64,000 nt of DNA from Drechslerella dactyloides (taxonomy: Eukaryota; Ascomycota; Orbiliomycetes; Orbiliales; Orbiliaceae): NCBI GenBank assembly GCA_020064725.1, contig JAGTWJ010000006.1, forward strand, positions 1,798,001 through 1,862,000. The letters run 5' to 3'. Below are positions 23,345-36,104 of the stretch, piece by piece. The translations under genes were made by a program, and so were the position numbers. Each line of letters opens with the position of its first letter. Within the stretch, counting starts at the first letter, position 1. Under the pieces are notes generated by a model. It did no database searches, was not told the origin of the DNA, and was given only the letters and a program-made list of their open reading frames with translations.

Positions 23345-24782
23345 CGCGACAGTATGTGTCGAATCGCAAACGAGCGATGAGTGCGCTGGTGGGAACGAGA
23401 AGAATTTTTCTTGTCAGGTAACGATTGGGAACTAAAGAGCCAATGGGCGAGTCTAGTAATCGTGCGGGTACGGTAGCAAGTCGATTGTCGATGGCCGATT
23501 GTTGATTGTCGATGGACGAGGGAAAGGTGGAGGAAGGGAAGCGAGCTGGAGCTGATGGAATGAGTCCCGCGCCGATGAGTCGCAAACTTTTTTTTGGGTG
23601 CGCCATCCCATTTTCTGCTTCCCCGCGCATCCTTGCCGCCAAGCCTCGGCTACGAGCCAGTCAGAGCTCGGCAACACATTTCTTATCGATAAGCCCACGT
23701 CGCACAGCCATTTTATCACAAGGCACGCCCACAAACGAGTCAATCTCGCACCACGAGCAGCCTGGTAAGGCTATAGGGACATCGATCCTCATTCAGTGAG
23801 TGCAACCCGATCGATCAAGATCCAGCTAGATGTCCAATCAGCAGGACCACCCGGAACAGCATTCCCGTACGCAAAAACCAGTAGCCACGTGCAATCGCGT
23901 TACCAGTCAACTGCAGCTATCCAATAGCACTGCCTGTGTTACGCAGCTGCTAGACGGCGCCACATGCGTAACGTACGTTATATTTTGCGAAGCACGGTTG
24001 GAAAACGTTTGCGTTTGCAATTTATGCAGTCTAATGACCTCGGCCTCTTCGATGACGACTCAACTTAAGGACTCTGACACCGTCGCTACTCTTGAGACAT
24101 TTCAGACCGAAATAAACGAGCAACCGGGCTGATGAAGTGCTCTACGATTGCACTTGATATCAATTGGTTCGCCAGACCCTCACTCCATCAATGCATCTGA
24201 AAATTTCCACCAACGCTGCACCCAACTTTGTATCTCCCAAGTCTCGGTGCCTCCCAGGCAACGATGGATGGATCGATTGTCCCACCCAGGATGAAATAAA
24301 AATGCATCCGACCGTCGGCAAGAGGTATACCCCTGCCGCTCCTTGGCCGCGCATCGATCGACCCACTCACACCTTCCACCGAAGACTGGGATCGCATCGA
24401 CCGCTCCACAGATTGCGTGCCCTGAGACGGCTTTCGCCTATCCATCGTCCTGCTAGCGCCCTTCGACGTCCAGGATGTCTGGTACATCGTTCAACGTATC
24501 CGGAAAGAACGGCATGGTTGAAATTTGTAGTTTGTCAACGCATGCCCTTCGTGTGCACCAAGCTGTACCAAGCTGCTGCCAGGCGTACCAAGCTGCAGGT
24601 ATCTGCTGATACGAGTGATGGATGGAGGAATTTGCACTCGATGTATCCGTCGCACATGTGTCAGACTTTTCAAATATATCGATGACATCTTGAATGTCGT
24701 CAATGTCAGTAATCGATAATCGCATTCAGATATCCATATCCGCTTCACACATACAGCGGACTGTGCGTTCCTTTAAGTCGGT
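23345..24782. other. Intergenic region with short tandem ACCAAGCTG repeat
   Basis: Several overlapping ORFs (23506-23799 plus, 23830-24132 plus, 24164-24685 plus and minus shadows) have no domain and no consistent splice model. Three near copies of ACCAAGCTG lie at about 24558-24598. The region presumably contains the divergent promoters of the La gene and the P450. Confidence 0.4.
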
Positions 24783-26672
24783 ATGATTCAGCTTCCGGTA
24801 CTAATTGACAGTTCTGGTCTCGGCTGGCCTACTGCTATCTTCGCCAATGCGATTTTCCTGGGCTTGACGCTATGGATTTGCGTGGTGGCGTATCGGCTGT
24901 CGCCATTGCACCCACTTGCGAAGATCCCGGGACCCGCTGCCGCTGCGATGACATCGTTGGTTGAGTTTTACTATAATGTCGTGCAGGACGGGCAGTTCAT
25001 GTGCGTTTCCACTACAGTCGTCCCTAAAGTTTGTCTACTAATATAGCCTTCCTTCAAGCTTTCGAATCGCAGAGTGGCACAAGAAATATGGTGTGGTTAC
25101 CTTGCAATCGTATACACAGGCCTATGCCATACTGAAAGTATTACTCAGGCCCGATAATCCGCATCGGCCCGAACGAAGTCCACGTCGCAGACGCAAGCTA
25201 CTGGCCAACCCTCTACCCGAAGGACTACCGCTTCCCCAAATCCCCAGGCCACTACCGCTTCGCCCAACAATCCGAAGGCGGCCTCGGCAACTGCAACTCG
25301 ACCACCCACAAGTCCCGCAGAGCGGTCCTCGACCCGCTGTTCTCCACCGCCGCCGTGCTGAAGCTCGAACACCGCATACGGGGATACGTCGACCTCGCGC
25401 TCGCGCGCATCGCACGCTCCGTCGACGAGTCCGTTGAAACGGGACTGGAGATAAATGCCATCTTTCGCTGTCTGACGGTCGATGTTATCAGCGAGTATGC
25501 GTATAGTGAATGCATCGGAATGCTGGCGGACGAGCGGTTGAACGATCCGTTTTTCGTGGGGATGGATAATTTGATCGGGTTGACGTGGGTGTACAGTTGG
25601 ACGTGGCGGATGCAGGATCTGATCCGCGCGCTGCCGTACGGGTTGGTGAAGAAGATGTTGCCGGCGGATGTGCTGGGCGTGGTGGATTTCCAAAAGGTAC
25701 GTATGATTCGTCTTGTTCCCGGTCTCGGAACGTCTGTTCTATAGATTACGACTTGGGTTTGATTTACTGATATGGGCTATAGCAAGCGGAGGAGAGGGTC
25801 GTGTCCTTCTTGAGAGACCCCGAGAAGGCCAAAGCGAAGTTTACGCATACGACCGTCTTTGAGGTACTCCTGACTGGCAACGAGCAGAAGGGGTACCAAG
25901 TCCCCTCTCTCAACGCCCTGAAGGAGGAAGCATGGGGTATCCGCCTACCGTCGATATCTGATCGTGATAGTTAAAGATATACGTGGCACTGACGGGTGTG
26001 TGATCAATGCAGGCTTCTTGGCTGCCGGCTCGGAAACGACAGCCGCAGCACTGACCAACGGCATCTACGAGTCCTGCAAACAGCCCGACATCCAAGAAAA
26101 GCTCTACGCGGAGCTGCTGGAAGAATTTCCAGACCCGGACGCCGACCCGATCACGTACCAGCGGCTGATGCAGCTGCCCTATCTCACAAGTTTCATCAAG
26201 GAAGACCTACGGCTGCCGTCTGGCGTTCCGGGTCGTCTTCCGCGGATAGTACCACCAGAAGGCATCACCATATGTGACCATTTCATACCAGGCGACGTAC
26301 ATCTCTACACACATACTCTCCATACTAAATAACACACACTGACTTGATACTGTACAGACAATAATCGGCATGTCGCCATACATGCAGCATATGGATCCGG
26401 AAATCTTCCCAAGCCCATACATTTTCACGCCCTCCCGCTGGCTCGGTGATAAAATTCCAGAGAGATCGTTCGTCCCCTTCGGCAAGGGGTCGCGAGGGTG
26501 TCAGGGTATGAATTTGGCGTGGGCGGAGCTGTATTTGATGTTTGCGAATCTGTACCGGCGGTATCGGTTTGAGTTTCACGAGTCGTCGAGTTTGGTGGAT
26601 GAGTGGACGGATCAGTTTATTCCGAAGCGACAGGGGCGGTTGCGGGTCGTGGTCGTGCCGAGGGGAAGGTAG
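24783..26672 (+). CDS. Cytochrome P450 monooxygenase
   Basis: Six exons (24783-25000, 25059-25090, 25149-25696, 25783-25936, 26013-26296, 26358-26672) join in frame to 516 residues. An N-terminal membrane anchor (AIFANAIFLGLTLWICVVAY) precedes the Pro-rich hinge (PLHPLAKIPGPA). Helix I reads AAGSETTAA, the ExxR helix is KEDLR, the following R is in FTPSRW, and the heme loop is FGKGSRGCQG with the Cys ligand. All catalytic landmarks are present. The overall pattern resembles fungal P450s often annotated as trichodiene-oxygenase-like, but the substrate cannot be told from sequence. It is closely related, in sequence and most intron positions, to the broken P450 at 38645-40660. Confidence 0.85.
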
Positions 26673-27827
26673 CAATGTGTATCATAAATCGTAGACCTAG
26701 TATGACTGGAGTTGCACGAAGTATGTCCTAGGAACAACACGTCTGTTGCAAGATAGACGGTTGACATAGGCATATTGATTTCCGGCACATGACACTCCAT
26801 TGCGAGAAAGATTATTATAACAGTTAATGATAGGCCAGTAGTCTGGCCGTTCCCCCCGTCCCAATTCTGTAATATTTATTCTGATGGTGGAACATTGATC
26901 TACACCCGTGTCGCGGTTGCTAGCAGATATAAACCACGCATAATTGACAGATCATGAACCAGCTGAAATCCATTAATATTTCAAAATACTAGCATAATGT
27001 AGAAGAGAATAGAAGCAGCCGGAGAGCTGCTGACTCATGTATCGTTACTTTAAATAGTGCCTCCCCCCTCCTCTCCCTTCCTTTCTTCCTCCTTCATCTA
27101 CCATCCTCATCACCCCCACGGAAGGGGGCAGACGGCTGCCATAGCGGTTCGCACCGAGAAATGCTACGAACCACCAAAACACATCCAAGCCACCCCATCT
27201 CACCAAAGCGCATCCCTACCGTTGATTCGCCCCCCGGGCTATGTGTCGACTGCTGCTGCGACTCTTGACTACCAGAAGCGGCACCGCTATGGACTCTCGT
27301 CTTCCGGGTTATTGAGGCAATCTGGGAAGGCTTCGGAGGGGCTTTTTCAGCCGCCGCGCTGTTCTTCTGACTCCTGGAGACCGTCATAGGAGACACCGGT
27401 GCCAAAGACCGCGCGGGCAACACCGTGACAAGCACCACCGCGTGGCGAGCAGTAGAAGACATGGTATGGAGCGTACTAATACTTCTCTGGATGTGGAATA
27501 TACCGTTCGTGTAGGGCCCTAGATGTGGTTCTTGCCTCTTCATCACAACTGTTGAGATGCGCTGACTGATTCTTTGAAGGTCTGATCTTGCTACGCCATA
27601 TATATATATATATGCCCTCCATCTCTTCCCTACTCGGGTCACGGAGATTATGTGGGAGACGATTCCTTCCCTGATTTCCTTCACGGTGAGCTGCCCCCTC
27701 GGCATACGCTTGTTGAACAATCTTACTTGCTTGTAGTAAGTACACCTGCTAACAACACCGAGCCTATTAGTCCCTCCATTGCTATATATATCGAAAAAGG
27801 ACAAGAACTTGACTACCAGACCGAAAC
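26673..27827. other. Intergenic region with AT microsatellite
   Basis: Contains a (TA)n microsatellite at about 27597-27613. A 312-codon ORF on minus (27094-28032) overlaps this and the retroelement relic. It has no domain and is judged spurious. Confidence 0.4.
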
Positions 27828-29460
27828 ATGAGTCCAAGCCCAGTGCAATACAAGCGGGGTGACCTTGTATGGCTACGTAATGGCCACTGCGATGGTATCC
27901 CTGCCATCTTTGCGCCGAGATATATGAGACCCTTTTCCGATACTTCCACCTATGTCTTCTCTGTTGTAGAGGCGATCGAAATCTGTCTCTCGCGCGGGAA
28001 AATGACAAGCGGGGGGGTTCGTTGAGGATCATAGAACCCTACACCGGGCTGCGGCTTCTATATCGAACGAAAGTTACAATCTCATGAAGCCAACGAGCCT
28101 CGCATACACATAAGTTCACTCCGCCCTATTACCACTCGGCAAATGAGAGGCCAAGAGAGCAATGAGACCACGGAAAAGAGGAGGACCACTGGAAAATGGT
28201 CATACCAGCAGTAAGGTGGGCCTACCACTCAACAGCACATCTTCGAGGTAATATTCACTTCCCCTGATATCTCATTGAAATAGCAGCTGCTAACGGGCAC
28301 TTTTAGCCAAATTCTAGCTGACCCTTCCGACGGGCAGCGAGAAGACGGACCTGTTAAGCCAAAGAGAATACATCAATTGGATGTTTTCGACAAGTACTAC
28401 AGCGTACAAGCACATCGCCAATGGCTGGAACAGCAAGCCTTACCGGTCCGCGCCCGTGGTTGGCGCACTGCAAGAATTGTGGCAATGAGCGAGGACGAGC
28501 ACAACCTGCCAGCCATATAACATGGGGTTAGGACCTCGGTATTCTGCGGGAAACACGGCTATATGACGTTTCCACAATGGCGCACTGCGAGCAAGTCTTG
28601 CCCTCTACCAGATCCTCGCTCCCTCCTTTTACAAAACATATCTCATGGAAGAGAGAAACAAAGCCGCGCATGAAGAGTGGACCTAGCGAGCGCTCATCTT
28701 GCGCTAAGAACAATATCGGATGGTCCAAGAGGATTGGAAGAGAATCTTCAGATATGTCATGGGTCGTTTGATTGACGCCGAGATGGAACTGCGAACTAGT
28801 CCTATATTTGTGCAGGGTCCTATACACCTGGAAGGACTGTTTACGGACAACCTGTTGGACCTGCTGCCGACAGAATTGATCTGCCATGCGATCCCAACGG
28901 CCCGTGAGGCGAAGCCTGTTAACGCAGGTCAGCCCTTATACACGGAAGAGGAGCGGTGCTGGAAGCTGGACAAGTCACCGAAGATGTTCGACGCCGGCAT
29001 AAATACGCCCTGCGAGGGTCCCTGGGCAGCCCGCATATAATCTGTCTGGGAAATCGAATGAGCAGCTTGGTATGACGCACAACTATGTGCCGATCAACAA
29101 GGTCATAATCCGTTCGAATTATCCAATCCCACACCTGGAACCGCTCTTAAATCCCATAGCCAGGCCCAAGTATTGTTGTTATTTTAAGGCCGACGCCACA
29201 AATGGTTACTACAGGTCGTACCTATGGAGACATGACACATCTATAAGACCGCATTCAACTCCGTCCTGGGCACCGGGTCCCGAAGGCCGTGGCAGTCAAT
29301 CTTTCAAAGAGCAAAAACACGGTCCTCTACGAAGTGAAGGGTCTTGCTGGCACTTTATGTCACTTCTCCCGAACGACAAGCGGCTGAGTCGAACATACGC
29401 CGCAGCAGGTCCAATTTTACCCTCTGGCAGAGCTTCTATTCCGATATTACGATGAGCAAA
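27828..29460 (+). pseudogene. Decayed Ty3/Gypsy reverse-transcriptase fragment
   Basis: Pieces of a plus-strand pol can be read in changing frames. The segment from 29072 reads MTHNYVPINKVIIRSNYPIP then PKYCCYFKADATNGYYR, matching the Gypsy RT fingers (the DLRxLNxxT...YP and FDLxxGYxQ region). A frame change later gives HIYKTAFNSVLG, matching the KTAF block. Upstream, 27846-27900 reads QYKRGDLVWLRNGH, a retroelement integrase-tail-like phrase. Unlike the 2-14 kb element this relic has near-normal GC and is broken by indels. No LTRs were found. Confidence 0.5.
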
Positions 29461-30375
29461 TAAGTGGCTATATGATCAACTATCCGTGGTCCTGAAAACC
29501 GGCACAATCGACAATTGTCTACGCCGACATCTACGCAATCGGCAATAGTGGCGATATACCAAATGTGTCATTGTCGAATATCTGTGTAGCCTAGTACTCA
29601 TGGGGGAAACCGCCCTTTTGATGTATCGTGTCTCGCATCAGTGCGACACTCAATACCTAAACCCCCAGACCTCCCCAGCAGATGTTTCTCCCTCATTGTT
29701 CTTCTCATCACTTTTCACATTCTCTAACTTTATATATATATGTTATCCTAGTCATATTGTCACCTTCAATCTCATGTTGGGGCGCTATAACAATCTCGGA
29801 GATTTACTCGGGCGGAGGTATCCGACTCTGGGTTCGTCCGCTTGCAGCCGTGGCTGTGGTACCTGGTATGAAGTTCGGTTTACCAGTGTTGATGGACGGA
29901 TTACCTGAAGCTCAAGTTCGCTGGGGTTTAAAGATGCCTGGCAAGTCCAGAGAAGCGACCTTATGGCTAGGCTGTCAATAGAAAATGGAAGGTGTGGGTG
30001 CGTGCTTGTAGCATATACATGTTGTTGGCAGAGTCGCCAATGTTGCACACTGGTACGACCCGTCCGAAAAGACCACAGTCTCTGTTGATTACCAACTCTG
30101 TATGGCTTGCTGCTGAGCTTTCGTGCTCGTGCTACAGTTCTTTCAGAACACAGCTACAATTGCACAAACGATGCATCGATTCATATTTATTTTCTATATG
30201 TACGTATATATATCTCGTATAAGTTATAGAGACGTTATTAGACATTACGGTCGTTATAAAATGCATTCCAGTAGTCCCATTGTCCGAAATCCCACCATGC
30301 AATCTATATGTATCCCAAATTGCAAATGCGACCCAAGATTCGATCATCGTAAATTCAATTCGATTCCCACAGTCT
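29461..30375. other. Intergenic region
   Basis: Short ORFs at 29600-29908 and 29682-29981 overlap in different frames without domains. Retroelement sequence may continue into the first 150 bases. The right end is the 3' flank of the acyltransferase gene on the minus strand. Confidence 0.35.
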
Positions 30376-32029
30376 CTACTTTTTCTTCGCAAAGGTCCTC
30401 ATGTTTGCTTCCAGCCGTTTCACCAGCCCCTCCATTACCTTGTCTCCGATCACACCTTTCATCCATTGGACGCCTATAACCATCCGGTCGCCTACCGTCG
30501 CGACGTTGATCGAGAATGCCGGGCCGGCGACGGAGCTGCTTTGGCTGAACACGGCCTGCTCGATGCGCCAGCCTCCCACTTCGTCTCCGCTCTTCGTTGC
30601 GACGGTGCCAACTCTCACTTTGTCTTTATCCCATACGCCCAGGTTCGATACTTCAAATGTGAGCCCACGCTCCTTACCCACCTGTCCCTTGAAGAAGCCT
30701 TCCATATCACCCACCAGCGCCAGCAAACCGACCTCGGAGTCCCGCGTGAGATTCGCCGCCGCACGCACCTCCTTCGTCAGCTTCTTCATCGCGGACACCT
30801 CGCCGCGAAGGTCGTCAAAGGCGGGGATATCCCAGTCCAGCGCGCCGACGCAATCGACCATGACATCGTTGCCCCACCCTGCCGACGGCCTATAACTCAT
30901 CGGCAGACTGACGCGCACGAGCTTCATTTTCGCATGTTCAGCCGCATTGACGGCCGCCATGGCACCGAACAGCGCGTGCGCGGCCGCGTATGTCAGGAAC
31001 GCCGTAATGCTAACCTTATGCCCCTTCACGGAAGCGAGCAGCAGCTGCGTGTCGACCTGCAGCAGCTGGACCTTCGTCTCATCGAGCGAGTCGCCCACCT
31101 TGCCCGCAGTCCAGATCTGCTTGCGCATAAACGAGGGAATGATCGCCTTGCCAAGGTACCCGGCGATGCGGCCGGCGGTCTTGATGCCAAGACCGAGGTC
31201 GACAACGTCCTCCATCGCCGGCAGCAGCTGCAGGTCCTCCGGCACATCGTAGACGTCATAGCCAGCGGTGCTCGTCGCGTTATCACGTGAAGCGTCAGCG
31301 AACGCTGCGAGGAGACTGTAGTGGAACGCCGCGCCGCTGAGGCCGTCCGCGATGGCGTGATGGAAGCAGAAGAGGATCTCGTAGTCGAAGCGGCCCTGGG
31401 CGTTCGACGCCGAGTCATGCGCTGTGGGCACGTTGTACGACCGTTGGAGGACGGCGACGCGCCACGCGGGCGTTGAGTCCAGGGTGTCGTTTGGGAACGG
31501 GGTGTTATGCAGCCGCACGATGAGGTCGCAGTGGTCGCGGTCGTGGGCTGGCGAGGAGGACGACTTTTCCCAGAGTATCAGCCCGTGCTGGGAAAAGTCG
31601 ATGCGGGGGAGCCGGACGAAGGATGGGGTTTTCGATTCGCCGGACGACGAGGGGAGTTGGATCCCGGCTGCAAGGGCCGGGTGCTGGGCGATGACGCTGC
31701 GAAGGGCACGGATGAAGATGGGGATGGACAGTGGCGTCGGGGCGGAGTAGCTAGCGCCGACGATGACGTTGTTGTACCAGGCGAGGGACGAGCGGACGAT
31801 GTGGAAGCGCTCGAGGAGGCCTGGTGGTGGTGGTGATGATTTTTATACATCTCGAGTCAGCGATTACGTATATGGCGGTGAGTTGTGTTATATGTGGCTG
31901 CGTACCTGCTGGACGGAGGATCTCTGCCTCGGACTGGTCCCCCGACGAAGACGAAGACGAAGACGAGGGCTGGGCCTCCTCGGCTTCGGTGGACATATTC
32001 TTAGTTTCCTCTGCAGCGTCGGCGGACAT
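30376..32029 (-). CDS. Alcohol-acetyltransferase-like / BAHD-fold acyltransferase
   Basis: Two exons on minus (32029-31906, 31820-30376) with an 85-nt intron give 522 residues. The first exon encodes an acidic, Ser-rich leader. Exon 2 continues GLLERFHIVRSSLAWYNNV, typical of the N-terminus of fungal alcohol acetyltransferase family proteins (PF07247). The catalytic HHxxxDG motif is HHAIADG at about residue 194. A later SLPMSYRPSAGWGNDV segment fits the second half of the CAT-like fold. Such enzymes move an acyl group from CoA to an alcohol or amine. The physiological substrate is unknown. It sits about 3.7 kb from the intact P450, with only retroelement debris between, so a role in a modified natural product is possible. 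Confidence 0.75.
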
Positions 32030-32673
32030 GTTGAAATGGATGTACGATATCTTGAAGTTTGCGGACGATGGAAGCCTAGTGCCAATTGAATATTTCCACC
32101 AACTCCAAGCTGACTGACCGCCTATCTAGTTACGCTAATGTGTGTAATCGAACAGGATCCTCGAAAGCAAGAACGCGCTATGACAAAAGGCCAAAATGTG
32201 CCCGCGAGGACAGATAGTATTAAGAACAAGGGTGCCTTGGCGAGAGCGTAAGAGGACGCCGGCGGACGGCATTTTTAAACATGTGAGTCGGGTCGAAGCA
32301 CGCATGCAGACATGTAACAATCAGAGAAAAAAAAAAAAAAGAAGCATCGTCCTCGACTCGAGTATGTATCTCTTGATATTCTCCGTCAACTCCCGGGCTT
32401 GTCGACGCCCGAACTGCTGTGCCGGCTCGGGTGCCGATGTCGTGGCGCCATCCATGCTGCATGCACCCCCTGGCTCGTGCAGGGCTCGTCAATGTAACCC
32501 CACGCCGACAATCCGGCTGCAAGCGCAGCCGAACCATGTATGCACAATCCTCCCCCCAAGTGCAACCAATATGCATTCGCAAGCCCCCAAAGCGAAAACG
32601 AAAAGCCAAGCGCAGGTACGTGCTCCGGGCCCTTTCGTCGATACACTAGTCAGTGGACGCCGGCGTAGCTGCA
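32030..32673. other. Intergenic region
   Basis: Promoter side of the acyltransferase and 3' flank of the Bos1 gene. An A15 run lies at about 32326-32340. Overlapping ORFs on both strands (for example 32196-32792 plus and 32220-32609 minus) have no domains and run into Bos1 coding sequence, so they were not called. Confidence 0.4.
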
Positions 32674-33695
32674 TCACCTCAGCCACTTCAACACGAGGTA
32701 GCAGAAGACGAAAAACACGACACAGCCACCGTAGAATATCCACTTATCCTCTCGCGTGCGCCGTTCGATCATCCGTATCGTGTCGCCGCTGATGCCCAGC
32801 GTGTTCGCAACCGTGTAGAGCCGTCGCTGCGTCCCCTTCAGCGTTAGGTTGTTCAGCGCTAGCTCCTCCTGGACCGCGCGGCCGCGAGCGAGGAACTCGT
32901 CTAGCGCATCGTTGGTCCGGCTTAGGAAGCTCTGTTCGTGGAGGGCGTGCGACTCGCGAGTCAGGTTCGAGGATGTGACGGGGGCGCCAAAAGGGGTCGA
33001 AGCGGCCGGTCCGGCAGCAGGGACAGCATTGTAAGAGTACGGATTGTCGGGGGTAGCAGAGGAGTGTCCGCGGCGGCCGAGAAGTTCTGTGCGGTTCGTA
33101 GATGCGTCCTAGGTGGAATTTCAGAATCCAGTTAGATACTCTTCACTACCATGATAGCTCCGGTGGCGGGTGTATCGAGCAGAAGGCCAGGTGGTCAGGG
33201 GAGGAAGACTGATAACGACGTACCGACTCTTCTCGCTGGCTTCGTAATCGATCGAACTGCGTCTTCAAATCTAGGTATTGCGTTCGAAAGTTGCGGACCC
33301 GCTCGATGGCCTTCTCTTGCTTGGCGGGTATTAGCTCCCGCTTGGCCATGGAGTCGTAGTCATCTATCGTGCGCGAGAACGACGCCAGCGACGCCGATAT
33401 CTGTCCTATACGTATACACTTGTCAGCAATCGACTCTTCTCCAGACTCTCTCTCTCTCTCAGAGCTGCAGCGACAGTTCCTGGCGACCATGCGTTCGATG
33501 GCGATGACTAGGGCGTACCTTGTAACGCGGGACTCGATGTCACTGGCGACTCCTGGAATGTGTCGATATCACGCTTGAGCGACTGGCTCTGCTTCAGGGC
33601 AGAGTTGAACAGAGAATTCTATAGGCGCCGTCCGTCAGTCATAAATGTGCTGCTAGCAACGCTGCAAGCGCCGATGGAATGGAGCGACAAACCAT
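32674..33695 (-). CDS. BOS1: Bos1-type Golgi SNARE
   Basis: Four exons on minus: 33695-33693 (the ATG alone), 33618-33519, 33405-33224 and 33108-32674, giving 239 residues with every phase matching. The N-terminus NSLFNSALKQSQSLKRDIDT and the block QISASLASFSRTIDDYDSMA are characteristic of fungal Bos1. The Qb SNARE helix runs from LHEQSFLSRTNDALDEFLAR to GISGDTIRMIERR, followed by a C-terminal anchor (WIFYGGCVVFFVFCYLVLKW). Bos1 acts in ER-to-Golgi vesicle fusion with Sed5, Bet1 and Sec22. The start-codon-only first exon is supported by GTTTGT directly after ATG and TATAG before AATTC; without it no ATG lies in frame at the expected N-terminus. Confidence 0.9.
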
Positions 33696-36104
33696 GGTGG
33701 GATGAGGTCTGCAGCTTCAGGGGAAGCGTCTGTCTGCGTAGTAGTGTACGATCTCCTCCGCAGTCGACGGAAAGGGTCCACGAGAGGATGGTATCGATGG
33801 CGAGTGTTCCTGGAATGTGGTTGCGAGGGTATGCCGGTGCGATGGGCGTGCGGGCTGTTGGTTGCGGCGGGCTGGTGGGATATAAGGCGGCTCGACGGCG
33901 AAAGTGTCAACGGTGTTCAGATTCGCGGTGTTTGTCGACGAAACGTTGTTTGTCGGGAAGACGCCGCGCAACGCGTTTGTTCCAACACTACCAAACGCAT
34001 TTCCCACCGGTCTGACGGTCATCCAAACCAGGCCCCTTTGTTATTTACATTTTGGGAGTTAAAATTCATTTAACTCACTAGTTCCGACTTCGTAGGCCGT
34101 CGAACAGATTTTCATAAAAAACAGCGAGTCTTCAATGCTATCATTGCTACCTATGAGTCTATTTCGTAGAAATATATATTGTCTGGACCAGAAGATACAG
34201 GTAGTCGCGTAGAGAATCTGAAATCTGAAATCCACGACCTAGAGAGAGAAGGGATAGGGTAAGAAGGAAAGATCGACTTCTCCTAGCAAAACGATAGAAT
34301 GGAGATAGGAAAGTGGAAACTTCAAACTGCTGGACATAATGTGAATGAAACCAATTAAACGTATAAGACATAAAAGGGTAAGGAGACATTCCATTCTATC
34401 GTTGATTTAAACTACGGAAATACCATAGCTTTAAGAAGAACTAGATTTACTACGGCGGGAACAACTATCGTGGTATCTTTCCACTTCTACGGGCTGATAC
34501 AGTGACACCTTTTTTTGAGCCGATGAGCTTGGTAGGTCTGTCTCGTCTATGACGGTCTTCTAGTAACGGATGTCTCGACCAAGTTAAACAGCTCCTCGTT
34601 TCTACCGTCGATCGAGTCAAATTCCGCCGAACATTCGGTTGAAACCGCGATACCTTTGGCGGACTCGACAGCAAGACATACTTAGATGGAAACATCCGCA
34701 GCTCGCATGTCGCATGTGATATTGGCGAACAAGCTAGGACCCGAACGATTGTCCATGCCACCGGTGATCTCGTGGATGTTGATGCTCACCTTGCCTGAGT
34801 TGACCAGCGCTGAGATTCCAGCTACGATAACGGAAGCAGAAGTCAAGATTAGCTTGCAGGTCAGAGAAGTACTGGATATCACGGATCGATGTGAGGATTA
34901 GCCATTGATCTGACCCTTATGCAAAGTCGTTTCAAATTCTCAAGAGCAAATAATGCGTATTTCAAGGCTGAGATTCGGGTTTATATTGACGTATAGGTCG
35001 AAGTGCGGCGGTTTTATGACTGGCCACGTCCCACGTTTACACGAATTATTGCAGAGTCTAGGAACTGTGTAGGTTTAGCTTGCGAGTTTACAAAGATCAG
35101 GAATAGTACTGATTCATTCGATAATACTAAGAGATTCGCAGAATCTTGAGAAAGGATTAGGTACAATCTGGGTGCAACTTGGCATGGCTACCCCTCTGCC
35201 AGGAAAATTACAATGCTAGGAGAACTCGCCCCATATATAAGATGTAATCTCACAACAGATTCTGAAAGCTCGTGGTAATCCATTATTACGATTGTCTGGC
35301 ATATGCTGCGCGCTCTCGTATCTTTGTTCGAAGAGTTAGAAAAAAGCCTCCTTCTCCAAATCCAACGACGCTATGCTTGTCTCAGTGAAGATTGTGGAGA
35401 CAGAGCCTAAAACTGTGGTACTTGATTTCAACATTTCTCTAGCTGCTTCACCCCCTCCAAAACCGAAAAAAAGGAGCCAGACAGATTGAATTTAATGAAT
35501 ATAGGTTATGCAAGGTAAAGGTACGCGGGACAGAGGTCAAGATTATAATTAGATTCGTAATGGATGGAACGGCTAAGAGATATCGGTCTGGTTCTCTGTT
35601 CAAAACAGTCCCTTATATAGAAAGTTTTGATATCGGTGCTGGTCCCGTACTCCATTTTTTGCACAAGCTTTATGGATCTGTACCACCTTAAAGCTACAAA
35701 GACTCCCCGTTAATCTAGTACTCATTGTGGTATTCCTTAAGGACCGAGGTGGCCGCCGCCATTGCGTAGGCATACTCATCACGCACTTTCTTATTGACAC
35801 GCACTGATCAAGTACATCGAAAGAACGACTCTATATTGGCATGCAAGTATGGAATAAGAAGACCTGCGATTCTCTGAGCTAAATCAGGCGACCGACAACG
35901 GAGACGCGGGTAAAAATTCTCAAGCAACCGGATAGATTGGGGATCTATTCGAATATATATATTCCGACCACATCGTCTCCACAATATATGTACAAGAATA
36001 TTGATTCTAAAATGAGGTAAAAGTCGGAGTTAAACTAAACTCTTAGGATATCTACACTAGCGGAAAGCCTGGATTCTTTCAGTCCTTGAGCATAAGACCC
36101 ATCT
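33696..36104. other. Long intergenic region
   Basis: Just upstream of Bos1 a minus ORF (33717-34022, 101 codons) has no domain. Another minus ORF at 34682-34882 encodes a hydrophobic start followed by VNSGKVSINIHEITGGMDN and could be the C-terminal exon of a small secreted protein, but no upstream exon or family was recognised. The rest is moderately AT-rich and featureless, with only short ORFs. Confidence 0.4.

Noticed and set aside
23506..24685. Plus-strand ORFs between La and the P450
   Set aside because: Overlapping in several frames on both strands, with no domains and no splice-consistent model.
27094..28032. 312-codon ORF on minus
   Set aside because: No domain, odd composition with an AT microsatellite inside, and overlap with a plus-strand retroelement relic.
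30280..31290. 336-codon ORF on plus
   Set aside because: Antisense of the acyltransferase exon, which has the HHAIADG motif and a matching upstream exon.
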